A stretch of DNA of 7,795 nt, from positions 1 through 7,795 of the forward strand of contig QAML01000067.1 of assembly GCA_003150315.1 (NCBI GenBank), read 5' to 3'. Source of the stretch: Prevotellaceae bacterium (GTDB lineage: Bacteria; Bacteroidota; Bacteroidia; Bacteroidales; Bacteroidaceae). Below the pieces are notes generated by a model. That model was given only the letters and a program-made list of their open reading frames with translations. It searched no databases and was not told the origin of the DNA. The translations under genes and the position numbers were made by a program. Shown here piece after piece: positions 5,413 to 7,795 of the stretch. Position 1 is the first letter of the stretch; each line of letters opens with the position of its first letter.

Positions 5413-7795
5413 TGGCCTGTCATGACTGCAACCTTTGTGCCTTCTCCAGTCCTACGTGTATCTGGGGAGCCGGCCCCTCCAAGGCCAAGGTCATGGTAGT
5501 CAACAGCTATGCCACAGAACAAGATGAACAGGAGGGGGCGGCAGTCATGCCGTCCTCCCTTGTTGAAAGACTGAGGGCCATAGGACTTGACCCTGAGAAG
5601 GTCTACTATACCAACGCCATTAAGTGTGCCTGCCCCCGGGGAACCAAGTACAAAGTGGGGGACATCAAGAAGTGCAAGCAGCACCTGGACAAGGAGATTG
5701 CTGCAGTTCAACCTACCTATGTTCTGGTCCTGGGTGCTCAGGCCCTAAAGGCCACAGTGGATGGCTCCATCACTGAACTCAACGGAGTGATGGTGGAGAA
5801 GGATGGGATTAAGTACATGCCCTCCTACAGTCCTGGCATAGTTTACCGTGACCCTGGAAAGTCTCCCTTTGTGGAGAAGGCCATGAACAACTTCAAGGCC
5901 ATGATGGAAGGAAGCCTGGAGGGACTCCCCGAACTGGACATCAGGCTCATCACTAACATGAGGGAACTCAAGAGAGCCTTCCACCATCTGAAGGACAACA
6001 ACTATCTGCACCTGAGCTACGACATTGAGACCACCGGCCTAGTGAGATTTGAGGATGAAGTGAACCTGTTTGGCTTTGGCAATGACCAGGTCCAATATAT
6101 CATCCCGCTGGGGGCCCGCTACAGCCCGCTGAAGGGCGCCAGGCTGGCCCAAAGGAAACTCATTAGGACGTGTGTGAACTGGCTAAATAGGAACGCTAAA
6201 GCCCTCGTGGCTGGCAACGGGAAGTTCGATGACCTGTTCCTTAAGTATCACTTCGGGGTAAAGCCCAACATCACCTTCGACGTAGTGCTGGCCTCCCACA
6301 TACTCAACGAGAATACTCCCAATGGTGTGAAGGAGAATGCAGTGCTGGAGTGCAATGCTCCTGAGTGGGATGTGGACAAGGACCTCAAGACAGGCAAGTA
6401 CAAGACCAGAGAGAAGTATCAGGAGTACTTGACTTACCTGGGGTACGACATCTACTATGAGTATAAGCTCTATAGAGTGTTCCACAAGAAGCTCAAGCAG
6501 GACCGGGCCCTGATGAAGCTCTTCTACCATCTCTACATGCCTGGCATCATTTCCTATGAGACTGTGGAAGAACACGGGGTGTTCATCTATCCACAACAGT
6601 TCAAGAAGGTTCGAAAGCACCTGGAGTCTGAGAGAGAAGCCATTGAGAAGCAACTCCTGAAGATGGCCAAGCACGAGGTCAACTGGAACTCTCCGGCCCA
6701 GATACAGAAGCTGCTGTATGAAGAGCTCAAGCTCCCAGTAATTGAGACCACAGAGTCGGGCTCTCCCTCCACAAGTGAGGCTACCCTGATGCAGCTAAGG
6801 GATAAACACCCCATTGTAGAACTCATCCTGAAGTACCGAGGTGTCAACATTCAAATCTCTCACTTCATCGATGGTTGGATTAACCGGATGTGGGGTCGAA
6901 GGCTGTTCCCCAACTTCAAGTTACACGGAACTGTCACGGGGAGAACCTCCTGCACTGACCCCAACCTCCAGCAGGTACCTCGAGACCCCATCATCAGAAA
7001 CCTGGTGGGAGCTCCCGAAGGCTGGTCTGTGGTGGAGATTGACTACTCCCAGGCAGAGCTCCGCATAGCAGCCATCATGTCTGGGGATGAGACCATGAAG
7101 CGTATCTACCAGACTGGAGGAGACATCCACACTCACACGTACGAGATGATAACTGGGGAGAAGGTCTCGGATGACAAGTACATCAAGAAGGAACAACGCA
7201 AAAAGGCCAAGGCTGTAAACTTCGGATTTGTCTATGGCATGGGCTGGAGGAAGTTCAAGATTTATGCTAGAGACAACTATGGGGTAGACCTCACAGATAA
7301 AGAGGCTGAGCAGTGGCGGGAGAGATTCTTCCAGGCTTACCACTTCCTTCCCAAGTGGCACTCCAAGCAGAGAAGAATTGTCCAGTCTATGGGCCAGGTC
7401 AGGTCTCCCATTGGAAGACTCCGAAGGCTTCCGGACATTTACTCCACAGACAAGTCGAAGAAAGCTGAAGCTGAGAGGCAGAGTATCAACTCCCCAGTGC
7501 AGGGCTTTGGCTCTGACCTTACCATCTTGGGAATGTCTGAGATTATGGGCAATGCCCAGTACTATGACCCTGACTACGTACTGGACAAGGACAAGTTCTT
7601 TGTCATTGGTACAGTCCATGATGCTACCTTGTTCGAAGTGAGGAACGACTACCTGATGGAGTTTTGTCCCAGGGCTAAGCATATCCTGGAACACCCGAAG
7701 GCTCTTGAGGAAGTATTCCACTTTGATACTGATGTGCCGATTGTGGCTGATGTGGCAGTAGGCAAGTCCTGGGGTGCAGGCATAGAGCTCCACAG
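5412..7795 (+). CDS. Family A DNA polymerase with N-terminal uracil-DNA-glycosylase-like domain (3' end cut by window)
   Basis: The frame is open for 794 codons to the window edge; the C-terminus is probably close, as motif C lies 57 residues back. Residues 1-165 resemble family 4 UDG: C3, C6, C72 and C88 match the four iron-sulfur ligands (CxxCxL, then Cys pair spaced 16), with YYTNAIKC and VLVLGAQA strands. The 3'-5' exonuclease has DIETTGL (D204, E206), GNGKFDD (N269, D273) and YLGYD (Y342, D346), so proofreading looks intact. The polymerase has TGRTSCTDPNLQQVP (509-523), motif A DYSQAELR (D544), motif B R596-K600-F604-Y608-G609, QGFGSD (697-702) and motif C HDA (736-738). F604 at the sugar-gate position resembles E. 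coli Pol I. There is no 5'-3' exonuclease. The start overlaps the upstream stop as TGATG, after AGGGGGT at 5399-5405. This is the likely phage replicase. Confidence 0.95.
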   Translation, partial: MACHDCNLCAFSSPTCIWGAGPSKAKVMVVNSYATEQDEQEGAAVMPSSLVERLRAIGLDPEKVYYTNAIKCACPRGTKYKVGDIKKCKQHLDKEIAAVQPTYVLVLGAQALKATVDGSITELNGVMVEKDGIKYMPSYSPGIVYRDPGKSPFVEKAMNNFKAMMEGSLEGLPELDIRLITNMRELKRAFHHLKDNNYLHLSYDIETTGLVRFEDEVNLFGFGNDQVQYIIPLGARYSPLKGARLAQRKLIRTCVNWLNRNAKALVAGNGKFDDLFLKYHFGVKPNITFDVVLASHILNENTPNGVKENAVLECNAPEWDVDKDLKTGKYKTREKYQEYLTYLGYDIYYEYKLYRVFHKKLKQDRALMKLFYHLYMPGIISYETVEEHGVFIYPQQFKKVRKHLESEREAIEKQLLKMAKHEVNWNSPAQIQKLLYEELKLPVIETTESGSPSTSEATLMQLRDKHPIVELILKYRGVNIQISHFIDGWINRMWGRRLFPNFKLHGTVTGRTSCTDPNLQQVPRDPIIRNLVGAPEGWSVVEIDYSQAELRIAAIMSGDETMKRIYQTGGDIHTHTYEMITGEKVSDDKYIKKEQRKKAKAVNFGFVYGMGWRKFKIYARDNYGVDLTDKEAEQWRERFFQAYHFLPKWHSKQRRIVQSMGQVRSPIGRLRRLPDIYSTDKSKKAEAERQSINSPVQGFGSDLTILGMSEIMGNAQYYDPDYVLDKDKFFVIGTVHDATLFEVRNDYLMEFCPRAKHILEHPKALEEVFHFDTDVPIVADVAVGKSWGAGIELH

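Noticed and set aside
5412..5906. Active uracil-DNA glycosylase annotation
   Set aside because: The GEGPG-equivalent and HPSxLLR-equivalent motifs are not conserved, so only a UDG-like fold is claimed.

Overview
The window looks like part of the DNA-replication and nucleotide-metabolism region of a tailed double-stranded DNA phage (or a prophage of one). All seven genes are on the + strand and tightly packed: three junctions are 1-base overlaps or 3-12 base gaps. Strong AAGGAGG-type ribosome binding sites and an SigA-like promoter suggest a Firmicutes host. Codons end mostly in G or C, so the host is probably not a low-GC species. No tRNA, transposon, CRISPR array or credible minus-strand gene was found.

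Layout: (1) 22-576, a highly charged SAP-like DNA-binding protein with extreme codon bias, closed by a Rho-independent terminator at 609-646. (2) 665-2629, a primase-helicase: a RepB/AEP-like primase domain, a RecA-fold ATPase and a winged-helix tail. (3) A SigA-type extended -10 promoter at 2616-2644 then starts a second unit: a P-loop deoxynucleotide kinase (2678-3262), an all-alpha dUTPase/dCTPase-like pyrophosphatase (3262-3915), a protein of unknown function that looks like a divergent thymidylate-synthase fold (3928-4671), a thymidylate-synthase homologue with the dCMP-type Asp (4675-5412), and a family A DNA polymerase (5412 to beyond the window end). The polymerase has a uracil-DNA-glycosylase-like N-terminal domain.

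Read together, the second unit parallels the T4 set that makes hydroxymethylated cytosine nucleotides: gp56 (dCTP to dCMP), gp42 (dCMP to hmdCMP) and gp1 (kinase for the modified monophosphate). My main inference is that this phage makes a 5-modified dCMP (hydroxymethyl or methyl) and may replace cytosine in its DNA. The primase-helicase and the UDG-polymerase would be the replisome that uses this pool. Two other striking points are a complete lack of GATC tetranucleotides in the window (by-eye scan), and a UDG-like domain that keeps its iron-sulfur cysteines but has lost the catalytic motifs.

The modified-base reading rests on active-site residue spacing in one enzyme plus gene context. It is not proven by sequence alone.
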